NCBI RefSeq assembly: GCF_024129735.1
Contig: NZ_JAMXXK010000025.1
Location: 1-48,279, forward strand
From: Acinetobacter lwoffii
GTDB lineage: Bacteria > Pseudomonadota > Gammaproteobacteria > Pseudomonadales > Moraxellaceae
Reading direction: 5' to 3'
DNA: 48,279 nucleotides
Shown here: positions 23,668 through 33,451 of the stretch, one piece after another
Position numbering within the stretch: position 1 is the first letter of the stretch
Layout of the letters: the number at the start of each line of letters is the position of its first letter
The notes under the pieces: generated by a model
Seen by the model: only the letters and a program-made list of their open reading frames with translations
Database searches by the model: none
What the model was told of the DNA's origin: nothing
Program-made: the position numbers and the translations under genes

Positions 23668-24951
23668 ATGTCTATCCTAAGTTGGGACGATTTCGAAGAT
23701 GATTCGCAAAAACCGGCTGCACCTGAACAGCAGCCTGCGCCCGTCAAGCCGCAAAAAGCGACTAATTCACAGATGGTATCTGATGCAGGCAACGCATCGC
23801 CGGATGTGGCAGCTGCACAACCCCTTAGAGCCACTCAAAACCGAGGATCAAATCCAACCGATTCGCTGGCAAGAGCATCTGCTTCCCTAGAGCAACTTGA
23901 TGTTGCTCCAGGCCTTGAAGAGCTTGAAATGGGTGCGCAACGCGTACAGGTTGATGACAAGGCGATGATCAACTGTCGTGCTGACTTGAACCAGCTTGTT
24001 CCATTCAAATACGAATGGGCTTGGCAGAAGTATCTGGACGGATGTGCAAACCACTGGATGCCGCAAGAAGTCAACATGAACCACGACATCGCGCTGTGGA
24101 AGTCTGAAAATGGCTTGACTGAAGATGAACGTACCATCGTAATGCGTTCACTTGGTTTCTTCTCGACTGCCGATTCACTGGTAGCAAATAACTTGGTGTT
24201 GGCGATTTATCGTCATATTACCAACCCTGAATGCCGTCAGTACATCTTGCGTCAGGCGTTTGAAGAAGCGATTCACACGCATGCTTACCAATACTGTATC
24301 GAGTCGTTAGGCATGGATGAAGGCGAAGTCTTCAACATGTACCGCGAAGTACCAAGTGTTGCACGTAAAGCGGCGTGGGGCCTGAAATATACCCAGTCTT
24401 TAAGTGATCCTACTTTCAAAACTGGTACACCTGAAAATGACCAGATCCTGCTTCGCAACCTGATCGCATTCTACTGTGTCCTTGAAGGTATCTTCTTCTA
24501 TTGCGGTTTCAGCCAGATCCTGTCGATGGGCCGTCGTAACAAGATGAATGGTGTTGCAGAGCAGTTCCAGTACATTCTGCGTGATGAGTCAATGCACCTG
24601 AACTTTGGTATCGATATGATCAACCAGATCAAGATCGAAAACCCGGGTCTATGGACCACTGAATTCCAGGAAGAAATCATTCAGATGATTCTTGAAGGTA
24701 CGATGCTGGAAATCGAATATGCACGTGACACTATGCCACGCGGTGTACTCGGCATGAATGCTGGCATGATGGAAGAATACCTGAAGTTTATTGCTAACCG
24801 TCGTCTGGCGCAGTTAGGCTTGCCTGAGCAATTTGCTGGTGTGAACAACCCGTTCCAGTGGATGTCAGAGATGATGGACTTGCGTAAAGAGAAGAATTTC
24901 TTCGAGACGCGTGTAACAGATTACCAAACTGGTGGTGCGTTAAGCTGGTAA
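23668..24951 (+). CDS. nrdB: Ribonucleoside-diphosphate reductase beta subunit (class Ia)
   Basis: Radical-generating subunit with a di-iron site and tyrosyl radical. In 427 residues the ligand pattern is visible: Asp169 (FFSTADS), Glu200 and His203 ([10 protein letters not shown]), a later Glu (LEGIFFY) and [10 protein letters not shown] supplying Glu and His. Tyr207, four residues after His203, is the predicted radical tyrosine. The first 90 or so residues are a Pro/Ala/Gln-rich extension absent from E. coli NrdB (376 residues); it lacks an ATP-cone. A terminator follows directly. Confidence 0.95.
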   Translation: MSILSWDDFEDDSQKPAAPEQQPAPVKPQKATNSQMVSDAGNASPDVAAAQPLRATQNRGSNPTDSLARASASLEQLDVAPGLEELEMGAQRVQVDDKAMINCRADLNQLVPFKYEWAWQKYLDGCANHWMPQEVNMNHDIALWKSENGLTEDERTIVMRSLGFFSTADSLVANNLVLAIYRHITNPECRQYILRQAFEEAIHTHAYQYCIESLGMDEGEVFNMYREVPSVARKAAWGLKYTQSLSDPTFKTGTPENDQILLRNLIAFYCVLEGIFFYCGFSQILSMGRRNKMNGVAEQFQYILRDESMHLNFGIDMINQIKIENPGLWTTEFQEEIIQMILEGTMLEIEYARDTMPRGVLGMNAGMMEEYLKFIANRRLAQLGLPEQFAGVNNPFQWMSEMMDLRKEKNFFETRVTDYQTGGALSW

Positions 24952-24961
24952 TTAGAAGATT

Positions 24962-24994
24962 AAAAAAATCCCGCTCCTGTAGCGGGATTTTTTT
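24962..24994 (+). terminator. nrdB terminator
   Basis: A stem with arms at about 24962-24975 and 24981-24994, loop CCTGT, ending in seven T. It is a typical Rho-independent terminator 10 bases after the nrdB stop. Confidence 0.92.
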
Positions 24995-25137
24995 ATATAC
25001 AATTCAGTGTAATTCAATGCATAAAAAAATCTGACCAATCATAGTAATAATCATATAAAAACAGGCATGCAAATATGCTATTATCCATATGAAATTAAAA
25101 ATAATTTAAAAATTAAACACAAAGAAAGAGGACAAAA

Positions 25138-25749
25138 ATGAAAGGGGTTATTTTAGATTATTCTATCCAGCATAATGCTGGTGTGATTAGTGGGGATGAT
25201 CAAAATCGCTATAACTTTAAAGGTTCTGACTGGCGTGGTCAGCGTCCCCCGGCAAGCGGAGACAAAGTAGATTTTGCAATTGATACTGAAGGACAAGCGA
25301 TTGATGTATATCTAGCAATTGGGAATGCAAACAGTACTATTCAAAATTTATCAGTTCACTTAGACAAGATTTCCAATCAAAATCAGTCTGAAGAAAATTT
25401 CAATATAGTTGATTGGTTTGTAAAATGTCTAAAAAACTATGCAAATTTCACGGGTCGTGCACGTCGTAAAGAGTTTTGGTTCTTTGCCCTCACCCAATTT
25501 ATTATATTAATTATTGCTCAAATTCTTGATGCAATACTTGGTTCTGAATTCTTATTTTATGTGCTAACTGTTCTTGCTTTATTTATACCAGCCCTTGCCG
25601 TATCTATACGCCGATTACATGATATTGGTAAATCTGGTTGGTGGTATTTAATTGGCTTAGTACCCTTAATTGGATTTATTCTACTGATTATTTGGTTTGC
25701 CACTGAAACAAAACAGAATAATAATGAATGGGGACAACCTGCTAAATAA
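25138..25749 (+). CDS. DUF805 membrane protein with an N-terminal OB/CSD-like module
   Basis: A 203-residue two-part protein. Residues 1-60 form a soluble module (MKGVILDYSIQHNAGVISGD then RYNF, DWRG and GDKVDF) that resembles a small beta-barrel of the cold-shock type but lacks the aromatic KGFGFI nucleic-acid motif. Residues about 91-200 are a DUF805 domain: NYANFTGRARRKEFWFF entry, several hydrophobic helices, RRLHDIGKSGWW and the final helix with ATETKQNNNEWG. GAGGAC lies eight bases before the ATG. Two other genes in the window (25793-26206 and 33452-34060) carry the same module. Function unknown. Confidence 0.85.
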   Translation: MKGVILDYSIQHNAGVISGDDQNRYNFKGSDWRGQRPPASGDKVDFAIDTEGQAIDVYLAIGNANSTIQNLSVHLDKISNQNQSEENFNIVDWFVKCLKNYANFTGRARRKEFWFFALTQFIILIIAQILDAILGSEFLFYVLTVLALFIPALAVSIRRLHDIGKSGWWYLIGLVPLIGFILLIIWFATETKQNNNEWGQPAK

Positions 25750-25756
25750 AGCAGAC

Positions 25757-25782
25757 AAAAAAAGGGCGATATCGCCCTTTTT
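25757..25782. terminator. Bidirectional terminator between two module-bearing genes
   Basis: A near-perfect palindrome, AAAAGGGCGAT followed by its complement, flanked by A and T runs. It lies between the converging genes at 25138 and 25793 and can serve both. Confidence 0.88.
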
Positions 25783-25792
25783 CAATCATCAT

Positions 25793-26206
25793 TTAGCCAT
25801 ATTTTCGGGCAAAATCTTCTTCTGAAGTACATAAATAAATAATAAACTCAATAAATGCGACAATCGCTGGGATAAATGTCCAGCAGAAAATCAGATAGAC
25901 AATTCCCCAGCCTATACGACCTAAATAAAATTTATGAACACCAAATCCACCTAAGAAAAGTGCAAGCAGTGCCGCAACAATTCGATTTTTTTGTCCAACT
26001 TGATTTGTAAAAGGATTAGGAGCTGACAACAAATAAACGTCTTTCGCTTGCCCCTGTCCTAATGTCTCAAAATCTACACGCTGTCCACGTGCTGGCAGAG
26101 TCTGACCTCTCCACTCACTACCAATGAATTGATAACGGTTCTGATCATCTCCACTAATAATACCGGTATTATGCTGCACTGAATAATCTAAAATAGACCC
26201 TTGCAT
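25793..26206 (-). CDS. TM2-domain protein with the same N-terminal module
   Basis: A 137-residue protein. Residues 1-60 repeat the module seen in the convergent DUF805 gene (MQGSILDYSVQHNTGIISGD, RYQF, EWRG, GQRVDF, KDVYL). Residues about 73-130 are a TM2 domain with two hydrophobic helices around the GGFGVHKFYLGR signature (86-97). The same soluble module is therefore joined to a different membrane domain. It has its own minus-strand unit and converges on the DUF805 gene. No biochemical role can be stated; by analogy the module could sit on the cytoplasmic face. Confidence 0.85.
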   Translation of the reverse strand: MQGSILDYSVQHNTGIISGDDQNRYQFIGSEWRGQTLPARGQRVDFETLGQGQAKDVYLLSAPNPFTNQVGQKNRIVAALLALFLGGFGVHKFYLGRIGWGIVYLIFCWTFIPAIVAFIEFIIYLCTSEEDFARKYG

Positions 26207-26352
26207 TATTATCTCTTATTACATGTTATCTACAGGTTAAATTATAAACATAACACTATAAAAAGACACTATATTTCAAGTTATTATTAACGTAGAAAAA
26301 GATTTTCAATTTACTTACTTCATATTTATTCTAATCAAATATTAGATAGAAA

Positions 26353-26478
26353 ATGGAGGAACTTTACAAGTTCACCCTCCTCACCCGTGATCAGTCTGCT
26401 TATCTCACCGATCGATATTCTAAACGAGTCGAAAGTGCCGAGGAACTATCGAAACGGGTGAATCAGCAAAAGATCTAG
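26353..26478 (+). CDS. Candidate 41-residue protein or gene fragment
   Basis: An ATG at 26353 opens a 41-codon frame (begins MEELYKFTLLTRDQ, ends SKRVNQQKI), charged and probably helical. The stretch is less AT-rich than its flanks and is followed by a terminator at 26525, which favours a real or formerly real gene. No ribosome site is visible (a stop codon lies six bases before the ATG). It may be a decayed remnant; no family recognised. Confidence 0.35.
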   Translation: MEELYKFTLLTRDQSAYLTDRYSKRVESAEELSKRVNQQKI

Positions 26479-26524
26479 TTTTATCTCAAATCCTCTGATC
26501 AACTTTTCAAAACTTAAATATTAA

Positions 26525-26551
26525 AAAATCCCGCTCAGGAAACGGGATTTT
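26525..26551. terminator. Terminator between the 41-codon frame and pqqU
   Basis: A 9-bp stem (26525-26533 with 26543-26551), nine-base loop, followed on the plus strand by GTTTTTTT and on the minus strand by T6. It can act for the plus-strand frame and as the terminator of the minus-strand TonB receptor gene. Confidence 0.82.
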
Positions 26552-26588
26552 GTTTTTTTGAAAATTTAACAGCCCTAAATCATTTCAA

Positions 26589-28763
26589 TTAAAATTCTTT
26601 TGTCACACTCAAACCAGCGCTCCAGTTCCGCCCTTCTGCCGGCTCAAAGAAACGGTTATTGCTTTCATTGACAATCACCGAACCAGAATAATCTTTATCA
26701 AACAGGTTATCGACACGCGCAAAAGTATTCACCGCCCAATCCTGCATTTTCCAGTGATAACCCACATTGGCGCCAGCAACCGTGTAGCGTGGTGCAGCAT
26801 CAGAATTCAAGTCATTCACATAAATCTTGTCCGAGTAACGCACATCCAGACCTGCATGTAGACCTTTTTCAGGCTTCCAGCCCAAACTTAAAAATGCCTG
26901 ATTTTTGGCAATCCCCGGAATATAGTTTCCTGATTCAACTCTCGATACTGCAATACTGCCATTCTGATTTAAAATTTCAGGAATATCTGCATCAAAAGTA
27001 GCATCAATATAGCTATAGCTGGCCTGTGCAGTGAGGTCACGCCATAGGTTTTTATTCCAGGAGAGTTCAATACCTTCTCTTAAAGTTTTATCCGCATTAC
27101 GGAAAGTAGAGCGACCATTGTCATTACCTGCAGAAACAATGTCATCCTGAGTCGTCGTATGGAAAACTGCAACAGTAAAATCACCTAATGTATTGGCAGA
27201 TTTCAATCCCATCTCATACGTTTCACTTTCTGCTGCTTTTAAACTAAAGCTCCGGTGTTCTGCAGTATTTGCAGGATAAGACATTTCGGTAAAGGTGGGC
27301 GTTTCAAAGCCTTGTGCATAACTGGCATAAGTCATCAGCTCAGGTAAAATCTGCCAGCTTAAGGCCATGGATGGTAATAATTTATCATAAGTGGTTTTAC
27401 CTGAATTATCACCATTCACATCAGTAATATAATGATCTTCTGATTTAAAATGCACATTGCTATAGCGCAGGCCGGCATCTAAAGTCCAATCGGGAGCAAA
27501 ATGATAAGAAGCTTGCAAATACGGATCTAAATTCCACAGGGTATTATCTTCATCTCGACGCAGTTCGCCTTTGACTCCCAAGCGATCACCTAAAAAGTTT
27601 TGATAGCCTTTACGGTCTTCGGTCATGGCATCTACGGCGACACCTGCAATCAGTTTAGTATTTGGTAGAATATCTTTACCCGTCCAGCGTAAATCTGTCC
27701 CATAAAAATTACGGTCAAAATCAATGACACCACCGGGATGATTTCGGGCTAGTTGAACTGTATTAGGTTTACAAATATCAGTATTTTCTTCATATGCACA
27801 CTTTGGAATCGACTGATATTGCGTGACTGCGCGCTGTCCCCAGTAGGCCATGCCATACAGTTCATGCTGGTCATTGATCGGTTTATTCCAGGTCAAACCT
27901 GTTTGCAACTGCTCAATTTCTTTACGTGCATTATAAAGAAGGACGTTGGTCGCGACCTGTCGGGGTTTGACCTTCCACTGTTCTCGGGTTAAACCGCCCG
28001 GATCATTCGCTGCAATTTTAACGTAGTTATTCATCCAGTTGATTTTAGAACCATCTTCCAGATCCCAAGTCAGCTTGGCATTATGCAGAACTTTATGTGC
28101 ACCGCTGTGGTCACGGTAACCATTGGTATCAAAATAAGACGAGCTAATGACATAGCTTGGCTCTGAAGCATTCTCTGAACCGCCTTGCAAAACCAGCTTG
28201 GTCTGCCCTTTATTCTGGCTCCCTGCAGAATGCCCCAGTTCAATTGAGTCAGCGCCTTGCCCCTCTCGCGTGGTGGTTAAAATCGTCCCCCCGGAAGAGT
28301 TGCCATACAGCGAGGAAAATCCACCACCTAAAACCTCAATATGGTCCAGACTGTTCAAATCAATATTCGAGGTTTGTCCCTGCCCATCCGGCATCGTTGC
28401 AGGGATTCCATCCACATATAAACGCACACCACGCACACCGAAACTGGAGCGTGCGCCAAAGCCTCGCATCGAAATTTGCAGGTCCTGGGCATAGTTTTCA
28501 CGATTATTTAACTGTAATCCTGGAACACCTTTTAATGTTTCCGAAAGGTTCACATTCATGCTGTTATCTTGTTCTTGATTCAGATAATACACTGACGCCG
28601 GTGTGGTCAATCGCTCCCGATCGGTACGGGTCGCTTGAATGACAATCGTGTCTAACCTTTGGACTTCTTGTGTGTCATTTTCTGCATAAATATTCTGACC
28701 TGCGCAAGCAATCAGGCAGGACAAGGTCGATCTCACAAATGGAAGTTTCGGGCTTTGATACAT
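26589..28763 (-). CDS. pqqU: TonB-dependent outer-membrane receptor, PqqU/YncD-like
   Basis: A 724-residue receptor: signal peptide (about 1-27, cut after IYA), a TonB box DTIVI at 38-42, a plug with MRGFGARSSFGVRGVRLYVD and PDGQGQTSNIDL, and a 22-strand barrel ending in an aromatic residue. Several stretches recall E. coli YncD (now PqqU, the PQQ importer): GYRDHSGAHK, DPGGLTREQWK, TQYQSIP, DNLFDKDYSGSVIVNES and EPAEGRNW. It lies next to PQQ-dependent glucose dehydrogenase, which fits PQQ uptake. No clear Fur box is seen upstream, arguing against a siderophore role. Substrate assignment is inference. Confidence 0.82.
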   Translation of the reverse strand: MYQSPKLPFVRSTLSCLIACAGQNIYAENDTQEVQRLDTIVIQATRTDRERLTTPASVYYLNQEQDNSMNVNLSETLKGVPGLQLNNRENYAQDLQISMRGFGARSSFGVRGVRLYVDGIPATMPDGQGQTSNIDLNSLDHIEVLGGGFSSLYGNSSGGTILTTTREGQGADSIELGHSAGSQNKGQTKLVLQGGSENASEPSYVISSSYFDTNGYRDHSGAHKVLHNAKLTWDLEDGSKINWMNNYVKIAANDPGGLTREQWKVKPRQVATNVLLYNARKEIEQLQTGLTWNKPINDQHELYGMAYWGQRAVTQYQSIPKCAYEENTDICKPNTVQLARNHPGGVIDFDRNFYGTDLRWTGKDILPNTKLIAGVAVDAMTEDRKGYQNFLGDRLGVKGELRRDEDNTLWNLDPYLQASYHFAPDWTLDAGLRYSNVHFKSEDHYITDVNGDNSGKTTYDKLLPSMALSWQILPELMTYASYAQGFETPTFTEMSYPANTAEHRSFSLKAAESETYEMGLKSANTLGDFTVAVFHTTTQDDIVSAGNDNGRSTFRNADKTLREGIELSWNKNLWRDLTAQASYSYIDATFDADIPEILNQNGSIAVSRVESGNYIPGIAKNQAFLSLGWKPEKGLHAGLDVRYSDKIYVNDLNSDAAPRYTVAGANVGYHWKMQDWAVNTFARVDNLFDKDYSGSVIVNESNNRFFEPAEGRNWSAGLSVTKEF

Positions 28764-28812
28764 AAATGACAGGCCTTATTTGAAAGTGGTTTAATGCGGC
28801 AAATACCTTATC

Positions 28813-28829
28813 GAGATGGCGTACATCTC
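28813..28829. promoter_or_regulatory. Inverted repeat in the pqqU leader
   Basis: GAGATG and CATCTC flank five bases. It could be an operator or leader hairpin controlling the receptor gene; the short arms make chance possible. Confidence 0.3.
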
Positions 28830-29105
28830 ATGATTCAATTCATTTTGTTTTAAACATCGATACCAAATAAATGTACTGATTCGATGACATATAGTTCGCT
28901 CAATGGATAGAAAAACTTTGAGCTTAAAATTCTGTGTTCGGTAAATTCAGACTTGATTAATCCTTTATCTGAATAGCACTGAAAATCAGCCATATACAAA
29001 GAATATTATTTTAATGTGATCTGAATGAAATTGATCTTTCAGCAACAAATCAACATCATTTCTCTGTGTCCTTAAAAATGGATATAGGCATTCAACAATA
29101 CATAA

Positions 29106-29130
29106 TAAAAAAGCCTGACGAATCAGGCTT
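29106..29130 (-). terminator. gcd terminator
   Basis: An 8-bp stem AAGCCTGA/TCAGGCTT (29111-29118 and 29123-29130) with loop CGAA, followed on the minus strand by T6. It lies 25 bases after the gcd stop codon. Confidence 0.85.
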
Positions 29131-29154
29131 CTTCATACTTAATTAGAGATTCAA

Positions 29155-31557
29155 CTATTTATTGTCTGGCAAGGCATAAGCCACCAGAGAGTCACCCATT
29201 TTAGTCCCAAAGGAACCATGACCACCCGCCATAATGACCACATACTGCTTTCCATTGGCTTCATAGGTCATTGGTGTAGCCTGGCCACCTGCAGGTAGAC
29301 GGCCTTTCCACAACTCATCACCGTTGTTCACGTTAATGGCACGGATATAGTTATCTTGAGTTCCGCCCACAAACATCACGTTGCCCGCAGTTGAAATAGG
29401 GCCACCCAGCATCGGCACACCCATTTTGAATGGTGGCAATGGAATGCCCGGCATACTGTCACGAATGGTACCGATACGGCGTTTCCAGGCCACTTCATGA
29501 GTATTTAAGTCCACACCTGCAACAAAGCCCCAAGACGGCTGTTTACACGGCAATCCAAACGGAGACAGGAACGCACTGATTTCAACGCCATAAGGCACGC
29601 CATACATCGGTTGAACGCCGGCTTCTGTACCTGCACCTTTAGCCGTCTTAGGACGGTTCGGATCTTGAGGAATCAGTTTTGATACAAATGGCAGGCCAAT
29701 CGGGTTGGTCAGTGCAATTTGACGGTCCGGATTCACCGACATACCGCCCCATTCAAACACACCCAGGTTACCCGGGAAGACCAGCGTCCCATTTTCAGAA
29801 GGTGGGGTATAAATGCCATCGTAATTCAATTTGTGGAACGCAACACGGCAGACCAACTGGTCGAACATGGTCGCACCCCACATCTGTTTATCGGTCAATT
29901 TATCTTGTGGCGCCAGATTAAAATCAGAGAACGGTTGAGTTTTAGAATAGAACTCACCTTTGGTTTGGGGTCCACGTTTCACAGATTGTGGTACCGGTTT
30001 CTCGGTAATCGGCACAATCGCTTTACCATTACGACGATCCAGCACAAAAGCATTCCCAGTTTTGGTCAAGACATAAATGGCTGGAACCATATTGCCACTT
30101 TTGTCTTTAATCTCGGTCAATGTCGGCTGTGAAGGTACGTCCATATCCCACAAATCATGATGGGTAGTCTGGAAGTTCCATACTAGCTTACCAGTCGTCG
30201 CATTCAGGGCCAGCATCGAGTTGGCATAACGCTCGTCCAGTTCAGTACGATGACCACCGTAAATATCCGGTGTACCGACACCCGTTGGTACGTAGACGAT
30301 ATCCAGCTCTGCATCATAGGCTAAAGGTGCCCATGCATTAGGTGAATTATGTACAAATTTTTGACCCGGTGCAGGAATCAAATTCGGATCTTCAGCGCCT
30401 GTGTCAAATACCCAAAGCAGTTCACCGGTATTCACGTCATAACCACGGATCACACCCGATGGTTCTTCAGTTGAATAGTTGTCGGTAGTTGAACCCGCAA
30501 TAATAATGGTGGTGCCGGTTACTACAGGCGGTGAGGTTGGAATATAACCGCCCGGATATGGGAATGGCATATCTTTTTGCAGATCGACTTCGCCATTTTT
30601 ACCAAAATCAGAACAGACTTTACCGGTGGTCGCATTGACCGCCACTAAACGCCCATCATTGACCGGTAAAATGACTTTTTGTGGACATTCAGCAGAGCTG
30701 CTTTTTTTCGCAGCGAGACTGCTTTCAAAACCAGCCGTATTGTTGACATCATAATAAGACACGCCACGACAGGTTAAATGCTGATAGGTATGATCAGCTT
30801 TCAGCTTTGGATCATAGGTCCATTTCGCCTTACCTGTTGCCGGATCAAGCGCAGTCAATTTCTGGTGAGTGGTACAGATGTACATGTTGTCGCCCACCTT
30901 GATTGGGGTAACCTGATTGGTGGTTTCACCCGAGTCATTTTCAGTCTTGAATTCGCCCGTGTGATATTCCCAAGCCACCTGCAAATCTTTGACATTTTCA
31001 GTATTAATCTGCTTTAACGGTGAATACCGTAAACCGGACTGGGTACGACCATAAGCAGGCCAGTCTTCATCTGCCACACCGGGAATTGGCTGGTGAGTTG
31101 CAGGCTGCTGGGATTTTAATTCACCGCGAATTTCTTGCGGGTCATTAAATACAGCATAAATCATGACAGCGATGGTAATGGCTAATGAAGCACCCAAGGC
31201 AATTTTCGCGGTTTTAGCATGATCAAAGCCACGTGTTACCGCCGGAATAAGCAGCGCTAAACCAAACAGACCTAAAATATCCAAACGCGGCGCAAGTGCA
31301 AAGAAATCTGAACCGACTTCCCACAGCCCCCACACCACTGTCGCCAAAACGAATATGGCATAAACAAGGAGTGCAGCACTTTTTCGTTTATACAAGAGAA
31401 CTGCGGTCGCAATAAAGAGAATACCTGCAATGATGTAGTACCAAGACCCACCCAGCACTGCAAGATAAATCCCTCCAATCAGCAGTCCTATACCGAAAAC
31501 AGCGGCAATGACCGCTAAAATCGTTTTCAGTACTGAACCTGATGATGAAGTATTCAT
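29155..31557 (-). CDS. gcd: Membrane-bound PQQ-dependent glucose dehydrogenase
   Basis: Oxidises glucose (and other aldoses) to the lactone in the periplasm, passing electrons to ubiquinone. About 800 residues: five membrane helices in the first 140, then a periplasmic eight-bladed quinoprotein domain beginning at DEDWPAYGRTQSGLRYSPL. Active-site features are visible in THHDLWDMDVPSQPTL (catalytic Asp) and LTKTGNAFVLDRRNG (conserved Lys), with WGATMFDQLVCR later. The frame extends to a GTG at 31566, but ATG 31557 is preferred because AGGTG precedes it at normal spacing. Neighbours are oprB and the PqqU-like receptor. Holoenzyme needs PQQ, whose synthesis genes are not in the window. Confidence 0.95.
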   Translation of the reverse strand: MNTSSSGSVLKTILAVIAAVFGIGLLIGGIYLAVLGGSWYYIIAGILFIATAVLLYKRKSAALLVYAIFVLATVVWGLWEVGSDFFALAPRLDILGLFGLALLIPAVTRGFDHAKTAKIALGASLAITIAVMIYAVFNDPQEIRGELKSQQPATHQPIPGVADEDWPAYGRTQSGLRYSPLKQINTENVKDLQVAWEYHTGEFKTENDSGETTNQVTPIKVGDNMYICTTHQKLTALDPATGKAKWTYDPKLKADHTYQHLTCRGVSYYDVNNTAGFESSLAAKKSSSAECPQKVILPVNDGRLVAVNATTGKVCSDFGKNGEVDLQKDMPFPYPGGYIPTSPPVVTGTTIIIAGSTTDNYSTEEPSGVIRGYDVNTGELLWVFDTGAEDPNLIPAPGQKFVHNSPNAWAPLAYDAELDIVYVPTGVGTPDIYGGHRTELDERYANSMLALNATTGKLVWNFQTTHHDLWDMDVPSQPTLTEIKDKSGNMVPAIYVLTKTGNAFVLDRRNGKAIVPITEKPVPQSVKRGPQTKGEFYSKTQPFSDFNLAPQDKLTDKQMWGATMFDQLVCRVAFHKLNYDGIYTPPSENGTLVFPGNLGVFEWGGMSVNPDRQIALTNPIGLPFVSKLIPQDPNRPKTAKGAGTEAGVQPMYGVPYGVEISAFLSPFGLPCKQPSWGFVAGVDLNTHEVAWKRRIGTIRDSMPGIPLPPFKMGVPMLGGPISTAGNVMFVGGTQDNYIRAINVNNGDELWKGRLPAGGQATPMTYEANGKQYVVIMAGGHGSFGTKMGDSLVAYALPDNK

Positions 31558-31727
31558 ATTGAACACCTATAAAAGTTTTTTTGAAAGTCCATGCACATGA
31601 CAGGCATGAGCACCCTTATTGTTAAATTCTGAGTTATAAATACATCAATGTCTTAAGCAGGCATTGCCCATTACTGCAACAAAGCACCTAGAGATTCAAT
31701 AGTGTATTTGCAACTAAAAACTATATT

Positions 31728-32987
31728 TTAAAATGACGTATTAAACTTGATTCCGCCCACCCAGACATTTTCACCATCTTTATATGCACCGACGTGACGC
31801 ACATATTGCACATTCGGGCGAATGGTGAGCCAATTAGTGGCATGTAAGCCATAATAAATTTCTGCATCGATTTCTTGATGACGGTCAGCACTGACATCGT
31901 CATTCATGTTGATGCGTGCAATACCAAATGCGATTTCATCTTGAGGGCGTGAATCCATTGCACCCTTATAAACCAGCCCGATATTTTGCATATCACTGAC
32001 ATTATTGGTTTTGGAGTCATGCACTGTCGCATTCACAAAGCCGGTCAAACCACGCGAAGTATCTCCGTGATGTGCAGTCAATTGTTGCTTGGCAACAATC
32101 CAGCCCCCATGGTGATGATCGGTTTGATCTGGATTGGAAATGACTTCAGCCTCTGCTGTACTGTAGTAATAACCGGCACGGTATTCACCCGGTAGTTTCT
32201 GTTCACCCAGTTTAGGCGCCCAAACCACTTCTGCAGGAAGCATTGCCCCTTTGGAACCATCCGTACTCAGGTTAAATCCTTTACCACGTTCCAGATTCTC
32301 AGGGTTGTATTCATAAGCACCGACTTGGGCATAAAATTCAGGGTTAAGGTTATATTTGACTCGTGCAGCCCATTGGCTTACCGGCCAGTTGTACCACTGA
32401 TCGCCAACCCAATTCCCGACTTGTGAACCGCATAGGGCCAGATTCTGGAAATCGCAGTCAAAACTGTTGAAGTCTTCGCCCTCACCAAAGCGTCCGACTT
32501 TCACATCCAGTTTTTGTTCCAGGAATTTTTTCTTGATCCATAAATCAGTCAGACGCCAGGTTTGACCACGGCCCCAGACCTCTTGCACTGAACTCAGATG
32601 GTCGTTTAAAGCAGCAGTGCTTTGAGACAGTGACTGACCATTACGCTGGGTGACAGTAATTTGCGCTTCGGTATCTTGCCAGCCTGCAATTTTTGCCAGA
32701 TCCAGATGTGCCCCAAAAACAAACTGGTCCGCATATTCAGTTCTATGGCTTGAAGATCTTTGCGCATCAATCAAGCTTGCCATTTCACCCGTATAACCAA
32801 AACTGAAATCATAGCCCTGATTTTGGAGTGCTGTACGTTGCCCGTTCCAGTCACCGAGCATCCACTGGCTTTCCGAACTGAAAGCAGCTTCAGCATGCAC
32901 AGTGGTCGTGGTTAAGATGAAAGAGGCACAGCAAAGGTAAACGGCCTTCGATAATGGGGAGAGATACATTGAATGTGATACCTTCAT
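31728..32987 (-). CDS. oprB: OprB-type carbohydrate-selective porin
   Basis: An outer-membrane sugar porin of about 419 residues. A signal peptide ends near VHA/EA, followed by the OprB-family opening WMLGDWNGQRTALQNQGYDF and a beta-rich body ending in Phe (KFNTSF). In Pseudomonas, OprB admits glucose. ATG 32987 and a second in-frame ATG at 32969 are both possible; an AAGGT lies between them, 11 bases before the second. It lies 170 bases upstream of gcd on the same strand with no obvious terminator between, so the two may be cotranscribed, delivering glucose to the periplasmic dehydrogenase. Confidence 0.9.
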   Translation of the reverse strand: MKVSHSMYLSPLSKAVYLCCASFILTTTTVHAEAAFSSESQWMLGDWNGQRTALQNQGYDFSFGYTGEMASLIDAQRSSSHRTEYADQFVFGAHLDLAKIAGWQDTEAQITVTQRNGQSLSQSTAALNDHLSSVQEVWGRGQTWRLTDLWIKKKFLEQKLDVKVGRFGEGEDFNSFDCDFQNLALCGSQVGNWVGDQWYNWPVSQWAARVKYNLNPEFYAQVGAYEYNPENLERGKGFNLSTDGSKGAMLPAEVVWAPKLGEQKLPGEYRAGYYYSTAEAEVISNPDQTDHHHGGWIVAKQQLTAHHGDTSRGLTGFVNATVHDSKTNNVSDMQNIGLVYKGAMDSRPQDEIAFGIARINMNDDVSADRHQEIDAEIYYGLHATNWLTIRPNVQYVRHVGAYKDGENVWVGGIKFNTSF

Positions 32988-33451
32988 CACAATATGAAGC
33001 TTTTTATTATACGCCTGTTGATTTTAAAAAATCGTTACTAATAGATAAAAAGTATGAATAAAATGTTATATTTATTAGTATTATTATATGCTTTTTGTAA
33101 ATTTAAAATTTATAAGTATCTGTTTATCATCATATTAAATTTAACAACATCAAACCATAGTTCCAAAGAAAAATTTGATATTCATCAGATAGATTTAGCT
33201 TTAATTTCTTATAACAGGTTCAGCGATAAGTCAGCGCCATTAATGTTTAATGTTCTTCATTTCAAATCATGCAACGCTACATTTTTTGTTGATTGAATAC
33301 TGAATCACTATTGCGATAAGGCTTTTAAAAACATGAGAAAATTACTGTCATTCCACTATGATTTTTTAAAAATTAGATTATGCTAAAGTTATTCTGATAA
33401 GAAATTACGTCGCTTTAAAACAATAATCTAGCTTAATAGACGAGAACAAGC
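32988..33451. other. AT-rich intergenic region
   Basis: A 464-base divergent gap between oprB and the second DUF805 gene. It must hold promoters for both. An 80-codon frame at 33054-33296 is low-complexity, lacks a ribosome site and is not annotated. No RNA gene or repeat seen. Confidence 0.5.

Larger units (their letters stand above)
28764..29154. other. Leader region upstream of pqqU
   Basis: A 391-base gap between gcd and pqqU. It holds the gcd terminator at its far end, so pqqU probably has its own promoter here. A hairpin-forming repeat GAGATG-GCGTA-CATCTC lies at 28813-28829, 50-66 bases before the ATG. No good match to a Fur box was found by eye. Confidence 0.5.

Noticed and set aside
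28764..29105. Fur box before the TonB receptor
   Set aside because: No adequate match to the Fur consensus was found by eye, and the receptor resembles PqqU rather than a siderophore receptor.
33054..33296. 80-codon plus-strand frame
   Set aside because: Low-complexity AT-rich sequence, no ribosome site and no recognisable family; likely a chance frame in a spacer.
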